Positions 10,843-22,979 of a stretch of 64,000 nt of DNA are shown piece by piece. Under the pieces are notes generated by a model. The model was not told where the DNA came from, ran no database searches, and worked only from the letters and a program-made list of their open reading frames with translations. Source of the DNA: Tetracentron sinense (lineage: Eukaryota > Streptophyta > Magnoliopsida > Trochodendrales > Trochodendraceae); contig CM026556.1 in assembly GCA_015143295.1 (NCBI GenBank), positions 20,770,547 through 20,834,546 of the forward strand, given 5' to 3'. A program made the translations under genes and the position numbers. Position 1 is the first letter of the stretch. Every line of letters starts with the position of its first letter.

Positions 10843-12693
10843 ATCTGTTCCCAGGCAAACAAGGAAATTCACAAGCAAGTCGACAAGAAAACACGCATGA
10901 TACTCACGAGACAAGAACCAGATAAGAACCTAGTATATCCGTCCATTTCATAGTTCGGGTACTAGCCAACGAGAAGAACCTCATAAGACATGTAAGGAAC
11001 CCATAAGAAGCAAAAAAAAAATTGTAAAGCTTGAATTACAAGAATCACAAGGAAGGTGAAAAAGGTTTTAGTCAAAGCATAAACCCTAAGTATGAGTTTA
11101 AATCTGATGCACAAGATTTTATTGGTTATCGTTATTAGTTCCGCACTCTGATTTTTGAAATGAAGTGATGAACTGTATGATGTATGTTGTTTTATTGTTA
11201 TTACTATTGTTAGTTAGTATCTTGTACTCACTGAGTATTCCATGCTCAGCCGTACTTTTATGTCGGTAGGTACATTACATGATATGTGGACTCTTGTCCC
11301 TTGGATCGAGGCAGCTCAGGGTGAGCAGGAGGTTATTCAGATGCTTACCTAGATATTAGGAGGCTTGGTATATGGCCAAGGGTTGGGATGAGTGAGAGAG
11401 AGACATGTATTTGGGTTCTTATGCCTATGGGATAATTGTATCATTTGAGTTGGGACTCAAATTAAGAAGTCATGTACATGTGTTATTTTATATTCAGTTA
11501 TTGTAGACAATTTGTGCTTGGAATACAGTTAAGTGATTAAAGAAATTTCTAGTCCTCTATTTTGCATGCCTTGTATACTCTTTGCAGGTGAGTTTAAGTG
11601 TAGGTCACGTTGCCAAAGTATCCTAACTCCTAGGGGGTATTTTGGGGCGTTACACTCCACGTTGAAAATTCTCTAACTAGGGAGATGTAACCTAGCGAAG
11701 TTTCCTAACGGAAGATTGAAATCTAAATGATAACTCATTTGAATTCCAATCACGACACTCAAGCACACGTGCACTTGCATGGTAAGTATTCAAGTCTCAT
11801 GAGTTCACTTGTCTCACAAGCATGCATGCATTGGATACGAACATGTTATGAATTATGCCATGAAAGAATGATCCCCCACTACGAACATCCACTCTACGCG
11901 TTGTCGCACTCATGTTATGCTATGAAAGAATGATCCCCCATTACGAACATCCACTCTATGCATTGTTGAACACTATGAATTATGCGTTGTCGGGACAAAA
12001 CACTATGATTATGCGTTGTTGGGACAAACACACTATGAATCATGCATGTATGAGTCTATGCATATGTTAAGTTAAGTTCATGGATAAGAATTTCACGGGT
12101 ACACGAGTCAAGATGATGTTATGACATGTTATATGCTCTGCACTCTGATTATGTCTATTTTACGAGAAATTGTTATGATTAAGCTTAGATAAACTGAGTT
12201 ATAATATTGTTATTGCTCATGCTATCTTATGTTGTTGTTAGTTTGTTTATCCACTGAGTATTCCATGCTCAGTCAACCTGTCATTGTCTTCAGGTTTAAG
12301 AGGAGAGCCGTGGACTGAGGAGGTGTACGCCGAAGAGGGGGAAGAAGGTGAGCTTCCTGAGGAGGAGGCTAGGGATTTTGATAGTTATCCCTATTTAGTA
12401 GTTTTAGTATTTCTTTTTGGAAGAGATGTTATATTAGACTTTTTGACTTGTAGTTGATATTGTCTTAGTTGTTTTACCCTATTGATGGTTTTAGACTATT
12501 TCGTTTATGAGGAGCTATGATATGTGGATTATCATTGTACAGGATGGTTTGACTTTTCATGATCGAAATTTTATTATCCTCATTTTTGGAGACTCGTGTA
12601 GTATGCCTTATATGTATGGATTTTAAGCAGGTTTAAGAAATGTGATGATTCCAAAGTCCTATTTTAGCCTTGTAGGATTTTGGGGTCGGTACA

Positions 12694-15600
12694 CCAAGTC
12701 TATGACATACAAAGGGTCTGAAATGTATTTCCGGAACATCGACACATGGACCACATTGTGAACTGCGGCCATATGAATTGGAAGAGCTACCCAATAAGCA
12801 ACTTCACCAACTCTAGTGACAATCTCGAATGGCCCAACATACCGAGGACTGAGTTTGCCCTTCTTGCCGAACCTCATGATCCCCTTGCTAGGAGATACTT
12901 TCACAAAGACTTGATCCCCAACCTGGAATTCCAAGTCCCTGCGGCGAGTGTCCGCATAGTTCTTCTGACGATCCTAGGTAGCTTTCAACCGATCCCGGAT
13001 GATCTTGACTTTGTTCGCAGTTTGCTTGATCAACTTAGGACCCAACACCTTTCTCTCTCCTACTTCATCCCAATAGAGAGGAGACCTACAGCTTCGCCCA
13101 TACAAGGCCTCAAATTGTGCCATTTGGATGCTCGTCTGGTAGCTATTGTTATAGGTAAATTCAATCAAAGGCAAGTGTTCTTCCCAGCTACCCTTAAAAT
13201 CTAACATACATACCCGAAGCATGTCTTCGATGATTTGGTTTACCCTCTCGGTTTGTCCATCCGTCTGTGGATGAAAGGCGGTGCTAAAGTCTAGTCGGGA
13301 ACCCATAGGGCTCTGAATGCTCTTCCAGAACCTGGATGTGAATCTTGGATCCTGATCAAATACAATGCTGACTGGCACCCCGTGCAATCGAACCACTTCC
13401 TTGATATAAGTGCCGCTAACTGGTTCAAGTTGAATGTAGTCCAATAGGGTAAGAAATGCACAGACTTCATCAAACGATCTACTACAACTCATATTGCATC
13501 TGAGTTCCTTGTCGTCCGTGGCAAGCCAACAATAAAGTCCATGGAAATGTTCTTCCATTTCCACTCAAGAATAAAGAGAGACTGTAATAGACCCATCGTT
13601 CGTATGTGCTCTGCTTTCACCTACTAGCACACCCAGCACTGTGCCACATACTCTGTAACATCTTTCTTCATATTTTACCACCAAAAGTACCCATTGAGGT
13701 TTCGGTACATCTTCGTACCCCCGGGATGCACTGTATAGTTCGAACGGTGGGCTTCATCCATAATCTCCCGCCTTAACTCTGCATCGGCAGGGACACACAG
13801 TCTTCCCCTGAATATGATAGCACATCGGCTAGTCAGAGAAAGTCTTCACTCCCCTTGGCAACTTCCTTTTCTCGGAAACGGCTGAACCGTGATGTTCGCC
13901 ATCATTGGATTACGGATGGAACCATTGACACTGACGTCCGAATTTTTAAAATCTTCCAATAGCTTCCATTCTTGCACCAACATGTGAGCCAACAACCCTG
14001 GAGGTCTTCTACTCAAGGCGTTAGCCACTACATTTGCTTTGCCTGGGTGGTATTGGATGGTGCATTCATAGTCTTTCAAAAATTTCATCCAACGTCGTTA
14101 CCGTAAATTCAGTTCTTTTTGGGAAAAGAGGTACTTGAGGCTCTTGTGGTCCGTGAACACATAGAACTCTTCCCCGTAAAGGTAATGTCGCCAAATCTTG
14201 AGTGCGAACACCACTGCGGTAAGCTCTATGTCATGCGTGGGGTAATTCTTTTCATGCTCCTTTAATTGCCTTGATGCATAGGCAATGACCTTCTTGTGCT
14301 GCATGAGAACACACCCAAGCCCGACGTACGAGGCATCACTGTACACCTCATAACCACCATACCTTGATGGCACTATAAGGACGGGAGCCATGGTAAGCCT
14401 CTTCTTCAGCTCCATGAAATTGATCTCGCACTTATCACTCCATATAAACTTGGCATTCTTCCTGGTCAGATAAGTGAGCGGCGCTGCTAGGCTGGAGAAC
14501 CCCTCTACGAATCTCCTGTAGTAACCTACCAAACCCAAGAAGTTGCGTATCTTAGTGACACTCTTGGGCCTCGCCCAACTCATGACTGCCTCTATCTTCC
14601 TCGGATCTACCGAGATGCCTTCCGCAGAAACAACGTGGCCTAGGAATGCCACTTCCTCCAACCAAAACTCACACTTGCTTAGTTTGGCATACAGCTTGTG
14701 CTCTCTCAGCATTTCCAAAGCAAGGCAAAGGCCTCGTGTGTGATCTTCCCGTGTCTGGGAATAAACCAGGATGTCATCGATGAACACTATCACTCATCGA
14801 TCCAGGTATGGTCGGAACACCCGGTTCATCAGATCCATAAAGGTTGTCGGCGTATTCGTGAGACTAAAAGGCATCACCAAGAACTCGTAATATCCATATC
14901 GAGTCCTGAATACAGTTTTGGGAACATCTTCCACCTTAATCTTCAACTGGTGGTAACCAGACCAAAGATTAATCTTAGAGAAAAATTTTGCTCCCTTTAA
15001 CTCATCGAACAAGTCATTAATCCTAGGCAATGGATACCTATTCTTTATTGTGACCATGTTCAACTGCCTGTAATCGATGCACATCCGCATCAAGCTATCC
15101 CTCTTCTTAACAAATAGCACCAGGGCACCCCACGGTGAGACACTTGGTCGAATGAATCCAAGGTCTTGTATCTCCTCCAATTGGGTCTTCAACTCCTTGA
15201 GTTCAATCGGGACCATCCTGTATGGAGCCCGGGAGATGGGAGCTATGTCTGGTGCAAGCTCGATCACAAACTCAATCTCCCTGTCTGAGGGCAACCCTGG
15301 AAGCTCCTCTGGAAATACATCCAAGAATTCACTCACGACCGGAATGATCGAAGAGTCCTTAGCCTCGGGGTTCGCTAGACTTAACGTCGCAAAGCGGATG
15401 ATATCTTTACTTCTCAACCCCCGAAAATGAAATGGCTTCCCTTCCACTAGCTTAAAGAGTACCACCTTCTCAAAGTATGCCACCTCACCATAGTGAGCTG
15501 CTAACCAATCCATCCCCATGATGAGATCAAAGTCCTGAAATCCAAGGACGATGAGATTAGTTGCCAACTTGTAGCTTCCAACTTGAACTGCACTACCTCT

Positions 15601-15770
15601 AAAAATGCTATCTGCCACCACTGTCTTGTCGAGAGGAATCGAAATGAATAACTCTGGTTCCAGTTGACTAGGCTCTGTAGAAAAGCCTTGGGAAAAACTC
15701 AGCGAGACAAATGAATGAGTAGACCCGATGTGAATCAACACTCGAGCCAAACATTCATTGACTAATAAAG
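12694..15770 (-). pseudogene. pol remnant of minus-strand gypsy element
   Basis: Fossil pol with protease near the right end, then reverse transcriptase (FIDDILVYS motif), RNase H ([13 protein letters not shown]), integrase zinc region, integrase core ([14 protein letters not shown]) and the GPF/Y-like module ([13 protein letters not shown]). The left end is the insertion point of the other gypsy element, so the chromodomain region is not in the window. Broken; no product is expected. Confidence 0.87.
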
Positions 15771-15915
15771 TTCTTGAAATTATAGCTAGCTAAGTCAATC
15801 CATGCATCAACATCATATATATAGATATATAGATGTATAACATGCCACATACGTACACAAGGAATAAAGCATAATAAGACAATCATAGATAAAAGAATAA
15901 ACTCTAAACGCATAC

Positions 15916-17199
15916 CATGCACTATATCATTCGATGCAAGTGCATCTCCCTCAGTCAAGGAAAATACTCGTCCTTGGTTCGCCTGGCGTGGCGGAGGTAC
16001 AGACCATGCAAGCTGGGAGGAGGCCTGATATGATCCTGCTGGATGAACTGGGGGCCTAATCCCCTGAGACTGACGTGGCAAATACCGACTTGGGCAATCC
16101 CTAATCAGGTGGCCCTGACGACCACAGTAGAAGCATACGCCTATTGCCTTCCGGCAATCTCCTATCTAATGTCTTCAGCCACAAGAGGTACAGACCTCGT
16201 ATGTCTATGTCGAAGGGGCCGTAGGTGGAGCATACCTCGCTGCTTGAGGTGCAACATGTTATGGGGCCGAAAGAGCCTGAGGTCGTGGTACCTGAGGCAC
16301 ATTCTGTCATGGAGCTGGAGTCGCATAAGATGGCCTCTGTGGTGGTGTTGGCCATGCATACTGAAGTGGTGTTGGCCAAGTGTACTGATAAGGGCCAGTC
16401 TGGGCCCGCCTCTCTAGAGGTGCTGAACTGCTGGATTGGCCTCTCGCCAAATCTCTCTTCTTAGACACGGCCTTAGAGTTGGTCTTAATCAATAAGGCCT
16501 TGTCCACTACCTCGGGGTAGGTAGCATGCCTGAAAGCTGAGACTCTCTCCATGATCACGTCTCTGAGCCCTTGCTCGAATCTTCTTGCCTTCATCGCCTC
16601 CGTAGCAATCATGTGGGGCGCGAAGCGTGACAGCTCGGAGAACATGGCCTCATACTAAGCCACAGACATAGAGCCCTGCTTGAGGTTGATAAATTCTCTT
16701 TCTTTTCCTGAGCTCCCACCGGGAAGTACTTCTTGTAGAAGGTATCTATGAACTCGCCCCAAGTCCATGGTTGACCTTGCCTGGTCAATTCCCAAGTCCT
16801 CAAGGCAGAAAACCACCAATGGTGGGCCTCATGCTATAGCATGAAAATAGTCCATGCCACTCTTTCTTCCTCTGTGGGCGAGAGGACCGCGAAGATCTTC
16901 TTCGACTGGAGGATCCAAGCCTCTACAGCAAGAGGGTCCACACTCCCATGGAATGCTGAAGGCCTCATTCTGTGAAATGCCTCAACCCTAGCTATGCGAT
17001 GTACTGGTGCTGTAGGCGGTGGAGTAGCAGGAGGTGGGGTAGGTTTTGCAAGAGGTGGAATAGCCTGCCTGATCGCAAGCAATGCCAGAGTCTCTACAAT
17101 AAAGTCGAGAACCTAAGAGAGGTCCGGCTACTCATCCTCATCCTGAGAAGAGGAAGAAGCTCTCGTATGTGGTCCGGGACCCCTTGTGCCTCGCCTCAT
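15916..17199 (-). pseudogene. gag remnant of minus-strand gypsy element
   Basis: Fossil Gag. It begins with an ATG at 17197-17199 followed by an Arg/Gly-rich start like that of the other two elements. A gag core (FIDTFYKKYFPVG, ELSRFAPHMIATEAM) and a degraded zinc-knuckle region follow toward the left. The gag-pol spacer (15771-15915, about 145 bases with GT/AG-like borders) separates it from the protease. Confidence 0.82.
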
Positions 17200-17539
17200 G
17201 ACTAAAGTCCTAAGAACAATAGCAACACATGAGTCTAACTTAGAACCATGATTTATGCATTGATTCAATTTTCAAAATCGAGCAATCAATAATAGTATAG
17301 TACTATCATATTCTTCACATCAAGTCATCAGAGTATTTATAACATTATACTTTGGGGTTCTAGCGTCCCTAAGACCCGTACTTGGTTGAAGCAACAATTT
17401 AGACTAAGACTAAAGTTTAGTCTTACACTTGGAACATGACTCGCTTCTGACTTACTTCCTTCCTAACTTGCTTCCGGACATATGCTCTTGTCAAGTTGTG
17501 GTACCAGATTCTAAGTGACCCTAAAGACCTAAAGCCTAA

Positions 17540-17551
17540 GCTCTGATACAA
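17540..17551 (-). other. Primer binding site of minus-strand gypsy element
   Basis: Eleven of twelve bases match the tRNA-iMet primer site found in the other elements, four bases inside the 5' LTR boundary at 17556. Confidence 0.75.
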
Positions 17552-18162
17552 CTTCTGTTGCAACCCAAAACCCACCCTAGGAGTTAGAGTGAATCTTGGA
17601 TGACTTATCATGACCTACGTGACATGATTAACGAATCATCCTACAAAATACACGGAGCATATACAATAGAGGACAAAATAGCAGAAGCATACATTAACAT
17701 GGCTAGGAGCACAAATGTAAAAAGGAGCGGGTGCTCCACTAATACCTGCCGACATCAAAAGTACGACTGAGCATGGAATACTCAGTAGGTACCAGATACT
17801 AACCAACAATCATAGCAATATAATAATAGAAATAAAGCGGAAGCAGTTCATATCATAACAGGAAGATAAACAATTTATATTTCATGCTTGTATCACATCA
17901 AAACCGAGAAAACTATTGAAATCATCATGTGCTTGACTTGACTTGAAATACTCTTTTCGTGCTTGCTTGAAAACTTGCCTTGTCGTGTTTAGTCTAGTTT
18001 GTCTTGTCGTGTCCTATCTTGCTTGTCTTGTCATGCGTGTCATGTCGTGCTTGTCTTGTCGTGTCATGCATGCCATGTCATGAAATACAAATGCTCATGC
18101 TTGCTTGCTTGGAAATTAAACATGCGCATGCACTTGGGATGTTAGTGCCCTTGAACAACTTG

Positions 18163-18320
18163 AAGGGAGGGTGGTGTAAACCCCCTCTTAAGAAAATGAG
18201 ATGCAACTTGTGAGGAGGATGGTTTAGAACCCCCTCTTTTTAAAGAGATTCGACTTGTGAGGGAGGGTGGTATAGAACCCCCTCTTATCAACTTGAAGGG
18301 AGGGAAGTGTAAACTCCCTC
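18163..18320 (-). repeat. Tandem hairpin array in gypsy LTR
   Basis: Four units (18163-18187, 18211-18239, 18259-18286, 18296-18320) each pair a G-rich arm such as GAGGGAGGGTGG with a C-rich arm such as ACCCCCTC across a short A-rich loop. The last unit changes both arms (GGGAG with CTCCC). The array occupies a similar place to the hairpin arrays of the other LTRs but has unrelated sequence. Confidence 0.65.
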
Positions 18321-19302
18321 ATTTGAAAAAATACAAATAAGTGAACATGCATGCTTGGAGGTGCACTAACATCTTGCTTGCTTGTTCTTGTTCTTGTCAA
18401 AAGTGAGGCAAAATATATCTTAAGATATGCCCTACCTCTATTTACCAACCCTTATGTTTGGCCTTGTTATGGTGTTCATGAATCGAGAATAAAATCCTTG
18501 TTCTTGAAAAACTCGGTAAACCATGTCGTGCTTGTGATGTCGTGTACATGATATAGCTTGGAAATAAATATGACATATAGTGTTCAATAATACATGGAAT
18601 ATGTAACGCCCCAAAATACCCCCTAGGAGTTAGGCTATATTTGGGCCCGTTACCTACCATACAACCATCTTGCGGAAGCATATAAGGCAAGCTAAATAGT
18701 GAACTGAAAATTTCTTTATTAACTTAACTGTATTCCAAGCACAACTGTTTACAATAACTGAATATAAACTTTGACATGTACATGAAATCCTTGACTTGAG
18801 TTGCCAACTTAAATGGTACAATATCCCCAACCAAATTCCCAAAATACATGACTCTCTCTCTCTCTTCCCAACCATGGCCACAGGCCAACCCTAACCTCTG
18901 ACTAACACTCCAATAACCTCCTGCTCCCCCTGAGCTGCCTCGATCCTCGTGTAGTGTACCTACCGACATCAAAGTACGGCTGAGCATGGAATACTCAGCG
19001 TATACCTACTACTAGCTAACAATGTTATATCACAATAATATCACATGCGAGTACTTTTAAAAGAATTCAGTTCATAATTCATGCTTAAAACAACATAGGC
19101 ATTCATTTGTCAAATCTTATCTTTCGTAGAAAATAAAACACTTTTCATAGTTCTTGTAAGTTCTTGTAAGTTCTGATGAGTCCTTATGAGCTTACAATTT
19201 CTTATTAGTTCTTTATGAGACGTATGAAGTCTTGTGAGGTTCCTTGTGAGCGTATGAGTTTTCGTGAGTTTCTTGTGAGCTTATGAGTTCTTGTGAGTAT
19301 CT

Positions 19303-19815
19303 TGTGAGCAAGAGGTTAGCACCCGCACAACCCTGGGCTACCAACCTCCTTGACATTCCATGTACTTGTGAGCTTTCTTATGAGATATTCTTGTGAGCCA
19401 GAGGTTAGCACCCGCATTACCCTGGGCTACCAACCTCCTTGACATTTCCTTTACTTGTGAGCTTTCTTATGAGATATTCTTGTGAGCCAGAGGTTAGCAC
19501 CCGCATTACCTGGGCTACCAACCTCCTTGACATTCCATGTACTTGTGAGCTTTCTTATGAGATATTCTTGTGAGCCAGAGGTTAGCACCCGCATTATCCT
19601 GGGCTACCAACCTCCTTGACATTCCATGTACTTGTGAGCTTTCTTATGAGATATTCTTGTGAGCCAGAGGTTAGCACCCGCATTACCCTGGGCTACCAAC
19701 CTCCTTGACATTCCCTTTACTTGTGAGCTTTCTTATGAGATATTCTTGTGAGCCAGAGGTTAGCACCCGCATTACCCTGGGCTACCAACCTCCTTGACAT
19801 TCCCTTTACTTGTGA
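19303..19815 (-). repeat. Six-copy minisatellite with internal dyad, solo LTR B
   Basis: Units of about 85-90 bp. Each contains GAGCCAGAGGTTAGCACCCG, a short loop, CTGGGCTACCAACCTCC and a TGACATTCC/CTTGTGAGC linker. GGGTGCTA and TAGCCC within one unit can pair as a hairpin. Diverged relatives of this unit occur in solo LTR A, solo LTR C and the young element. Confidence 0.85.
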
Positions 19816-20528
19816 GAGTTCTTCTGAGTACTTATGGATGCTTCGTAGCTTATGAGTTCTTATGAATTATTGGTAGCTTGTAAAAATCTCGTTATGTAAA
19901 GCATAGAGTGCGTGGAGTGCTTGTGAGCATCATCATGTACATAGGGAAAGCCTTAACAATTCATATGATCTCATACAAAACATGTTTTCATTATAGCGTA
20001 CTTGAAAAATTCTAGAAACATAGCATATGTTCACTCATTGCATTGCATCATCAAAACCATGGCTTTTAAGCCTATTCCATCATATTACAATTCAAAATCA
20101 TGGTTTATTTAAAGGTAATGTCATTCACTTGCAAGCATAGCCACATTCATCCCTCTTTTTGAAAAACCCCCAAATTATAACCCTTGTTTACCCAAAATCA
20201 TCTATCTCCCATTTGCATCATAACATGGTGGAGTAATAGATTCCAATCATGATTTCATTCTCATTTCAATATTTAGATCATAGCAAAGTTAGATGGTAGA
20301 GGTACTTACTTGTAAATCACTTCCTAGGTTGGAGAAAAACCCTTGAGTTGGATCCCCACTTGATTGAGGAAGGACCCAAGCTTTGATTTGGGGAAGATCA
20401 AACCCTTGATTTATGCTCTTCTTGATGCAAATCCAAAAACCCCCTTGATAATCTCAAAGAGATTCTCCTCCTCTTTCTAAGAACTCCTTTTTGGCTTAGG
20501 GTAAACCAAAACCCTCTAATTGATCTCA

Positions 20529-20537
20529 TATTTATAG
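20529..20537 (-). promoter_or_regulatory. TATA box of solo LTR B
   Basis: The minus strand reads CTATAAATA, downstream (in element orientation) of the palindrome cluster and upstream of a purine-rich leader. This matches the layout of the plus-strand gypsy LTR. Confidence 0.6.
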
Positions 20538-20590
20538 GCAAAGGGGTGAAAACCCCCAAAAATCGCATTAAGGAAAGTAAAATCGCGTAT

Positions 20591-20778
20591 CTACGATCGT
20601 TCGTAGTGATTTACGATCGATCGTAGCTTTCTACGATCGATCGTAGCTTCCTACGATCGATCGTAGTTTCACCCGAGAGTTTCCAGCATTTCTGGGGCTT
20701 TACGATCGATCGTAGCAATTCTACGATCGTTCGTAGCGCCTCTACGATCGTTCGTAGGGTCCCTACGATCGATCGCAA
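20591..20778. repeat. Cluster of eight CTACGATCGATCGTAG-type palindromes
   Basis: 16-bp dyads start at 20591, 20611, 20631, 20651, 20700, 20721, 20742 and 20763. Several are perfect palindromes. Some carry GATCGTTC in the centre, which breaks symmetry only in the core. They lie in the U3 part of solo LTR B. Confidence 0.9.
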
Positions 20779-22979
20779 CTTTTGCAGAAAGTTTCAGCAT
20801 TTTTGCGTTTTCGAAATTCGGCCATAACGTTTGACTCGTTTGTCCGATTTTGATGATTCAACTTGCGTTGGATTTGTCTTTCGAAGGAGCACAACTTTCA
20901 TGTTTTTCAAAACTTCCAATTCTTCCTTTTTATTAGACCATTTTGCCCCTAAACCTGACTGATCCGAAATTGGGTTTCGTCAGTCCAGATTTTAAACCGA
21001 CCCGACTTCAGAAATCGGTCTTTTAACCTAACTCCAACTCAAAACCAAGACAATTGATCAACATGAACCCCAAAGAGGGTTCAATTACCTTTCCAAAAAT
21101 CCAAGAATCGCTTGATTTCGACAAGCGGTGTGAACAGTAGGACTATTTAAAGTCAAGGGTATGCTAAGGCATTCCCATTCTTGACACTTAGAACATTTCG
21201 AGTGTTTCACACTCTTTTCATTCGGTTCCAAAACCATACTCACACCTCATGACTCATTAATCCATAGGTTTTTAACACACCTAGGTGATCATGGGGCACA
21301 ACCCAACATGCATGAGAGGCCCCGGTCGCCACAAATCCCTTGAATCGACATTATTCATACCACTATACATTTAATGCTTTGAGCATGGTTTCATACTCTT
21401 TGCATGTTTTCTCAAAACACCTTACACTTCTTGATTCTAACATGAAACTCACATCACACTTAGCCTATGAGGGAAACTCTCACTCTCATTAACCAAACCC
21501 AACTTATAATAAGGGCCTTTGGCCCTTACAATACTAGTGTCCTCGACACTATTCACTTGAACAGTGAACCAAATTTTCGGGGTTCTACAGAATAGCACTC
21601 ATTTCAACTCATAAGTATATTCATTCCATTATAGAAAAGTGAATAAATTTATACATGCATTTCTATAAGCAATTCTTCACCTTGACATTTCATCAAACAT
21701 TTGGTGTATATATTATGGTTAAAGCCTACATCTTGCTTTTCTAGATGGATTAACGGTCATGAGTTACATGTGTGTTCATTATAGGTACAATGCCTTTCCT
21801 ATTTCATTCATTACAAAATATACACACGGCATCATCGCCCATTCACAACAATCCATCTCTATCCATTCACCCCATCACATTATCATGCTTAGAATTTGGG
21901 GAAAAATCACAAAAGAAAATAAAAGAGGAAAAGGAGATGACTAGGAGGGTAGCATATGGTACCGACCTTGAATGGATGAGGGAAAAGCCCTCCAAAACAT
22001 GCATGGAGTCGCTGTTGATCTTGGAGGAGCTGCTCCTAGCATGCTTGAGCCTTGGATTGAGAAATCCAAGCTTTGGGGACGATCTTGGGTTCTCAAACTC
22101 TTGATTCTCTCAAGTTGATGCCCTAGGAGAAAACCCCTTTTCTCCTCTCTTCCTCTCACTCCAAAATATTGCTAAGGGTGTTTATGAACACCCTTGACTC
22201 GAGCCAGCCCTTAAAAGTAAGGGCAAAATACCCAAAAGATGAAAAAGCCCTTAATGAAATTTGTACAAAATGCAAAGGACCGAGCGATCAGTCTCCTACC
22301 GAGCGATCGGTGTTTTTAACCAAGCTCTCGGTCAAAAATCACCTCTTTAGAATTTTTTCCCATACAAATTTTTGGACCAGTCGATAGATACCGATCGATC
22401 GGTTTTGATCCGATCGATCGCTCTTGTGATCGAGCGATCGGTGCTCTACAAATTTCGACACTGAGTCCATTTCTCACTCAATTCCACTACTTGGACTTAT
22501 CCCACTTATATTCTAACATCTTCTAAACATGACTAGGACCCTTCTAAGGCTATAGTACATTATTAATTATTTGATAGTACTCATTCCAAATTCTCAAAGG
22601 TTCCAAATTCTAATTTCTTGAAAAATAGAGATTACAAAGTATCATGCCTTGACACGCATTCCAAGACATATACAAAAGTTCCAGGGTTCTACTCTTTATT
22701 AATCAAATTAAAAAGAATCTAACAATCTAAATGACTTTTTTGGGCATCATGTCTAACAATCTCCCACTTGCCCTAAAAGTCACTGTGTCATAGATTGCAA
22801 TCTCATACTATCTAAGTGTGTTACAAATACTTTATCTAATAAAGCCTTAGTCATCGGGTTAGCAAGATTAAGTTGAGACCTAATCTTTGTAACAATATCT
22901 TGCCTCTCAATTATCTCATGAATAAGATGATACTTCCACTCCACATGTTTCATCTTCTTGTGGCTCCTAGGTTCTTTGC

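Larger units (their letters stand above)
8635..11654 (+). mobile_element. Solo LTR A (Ty3/gypsy), nested in another LTR
   Basis: A 3020-bp LTR with no internal region: TGTAGAGCCCC... to ...GGGGCGTTACA. It is flanked by the 5-bp duplication CTCCA (8630-8634 and 11655-11659). The 5' LTR of the host element shows the uninterrupted site, which confirms both ends. Solo LTRs arise by recombination between the two LTRs of one copy. Inside are a palindrome cluster (9245-9392), a U3 block (about 9141-9200), two GGTTGGTAGCCC hairpin repeats (about 10257-10376), six tandem covarying hairpins (10481-10842) and the shared 19-mer (11231-11249). Confidence 0.95.
1..12693 (+). mobile_element. Ty3/gypsy chromovirus fossil (Tekay/Del-like), 5' end outside window
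   Basis: LTR retrotransposon lying inside an older minus-strand gypsy element. Window base 1 aligns with base 7389 of the 3' LTR, so about 180 bases of the 5' LTR are missing to the left. In order: 5' LTR, tRNA-iMet primer site, gag with zinc knuckle, spacer, pol (protease, reverse transcriptase, RNase H, integrase, chromodomain-like tail), polypurine tract, 3' LTR. The 3' LTR is interrupted by solo LTR A. The coding region is broken in roughly ten places, so this is a fossil. By eye the LTRs differ by a few percent, uneven along their length, which suggests an age near a million years. The right-hand TSD would be CCAAG at 12694-12698; its partner is off-window. Confidence 0.9.
7209..12693 (+). 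repeat. 3' LTR of plus-strand gypsy element, split by solo LTR A
   Basis: It starts TGTAGAGACCC after the polypurine tract and ends GGTCGGTACA. Removing the 3020-bp solo LTR and one 5-bp duplication leaves 2460 bp. Module order is the same as in the 5' LTR: U3 block 7626-7683, palindromes about 7720-7900, TATA 7966-7974, shared 19-mer 12253-12271. Parts are identical to the 5' LTR and parts differ by several percent. Confidence 0.9.
18602..21589 (-). mobile_element. Solo LTR B (Ty3/gypsy)
   Basis: A 2988-bp LTR without internal region, in minus orientation: plus-strand TGTAACGCCCC... to ...GGGGTTCTACA. It is flanked by the 5-bp duplication GAATA (18597-18601 and 21590-21594). Parts are the 19-mer (18980-18998), six tandem GAGCCAGAGGTTAGCACCC repeats (about 19303-19815), a minus-strand TATA box (20529-20537), eight CTACGATCGATCGTAG-type palindromes (20591-20778) and the U3 block (20821-20873). 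It lies inside the 5' LTR of the minus-strand gypsy element. Confidence 0.95.
12694..22693 (-). mobile_element. Ty3/gypsy chromovirus fossil, minus strand, 3' end cut off by later insertion
   Basis: Reading right to left: 5' LTR (22693-17556, interrupted by solo LTR B), primer site, gag, spacer, pol up to the integrase C-terminal module. There the plus-strand gypsy element inserted; the rest of pol and the 3' LTR must lie beyond the left edge of the window. It inserted into the 3' LTR of the minus-strand copia element, whose sequence resumes at 22694. The coding part is broken in roughly eight places. LTR divergence cannot be measured because only one LTR is visible. Confidence 0.88.
17556..22693 (-). 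repeat. 5' LTR of minus-strand gypsy element, split by solo LTR B
   Basis: On the plus strand it starts TGTTGCAACCC and ends near AGGGTTCTAC. About 2145 bp remain after removing solo LTR B and one TSD. It contains the shared 19-mer (17767-17785), a tandem hairpin array (about 18163-18320) and a cluster of ACCGATCGATCGGT-type palindromes (22279-22443). The conserved U3 block seen in the other LTRs is not visible here. The outer edge is uncertain by one or two bases because the terminal TG/CA is altered. Confidence 0.82.

Noticed and set aside
19303-19815. Regular repeats resembling a CRISPR array
   Set aside because: The spacers are themselves repeats, the units lie within a plant LTR with a clear TSD, and there are no cas genes.
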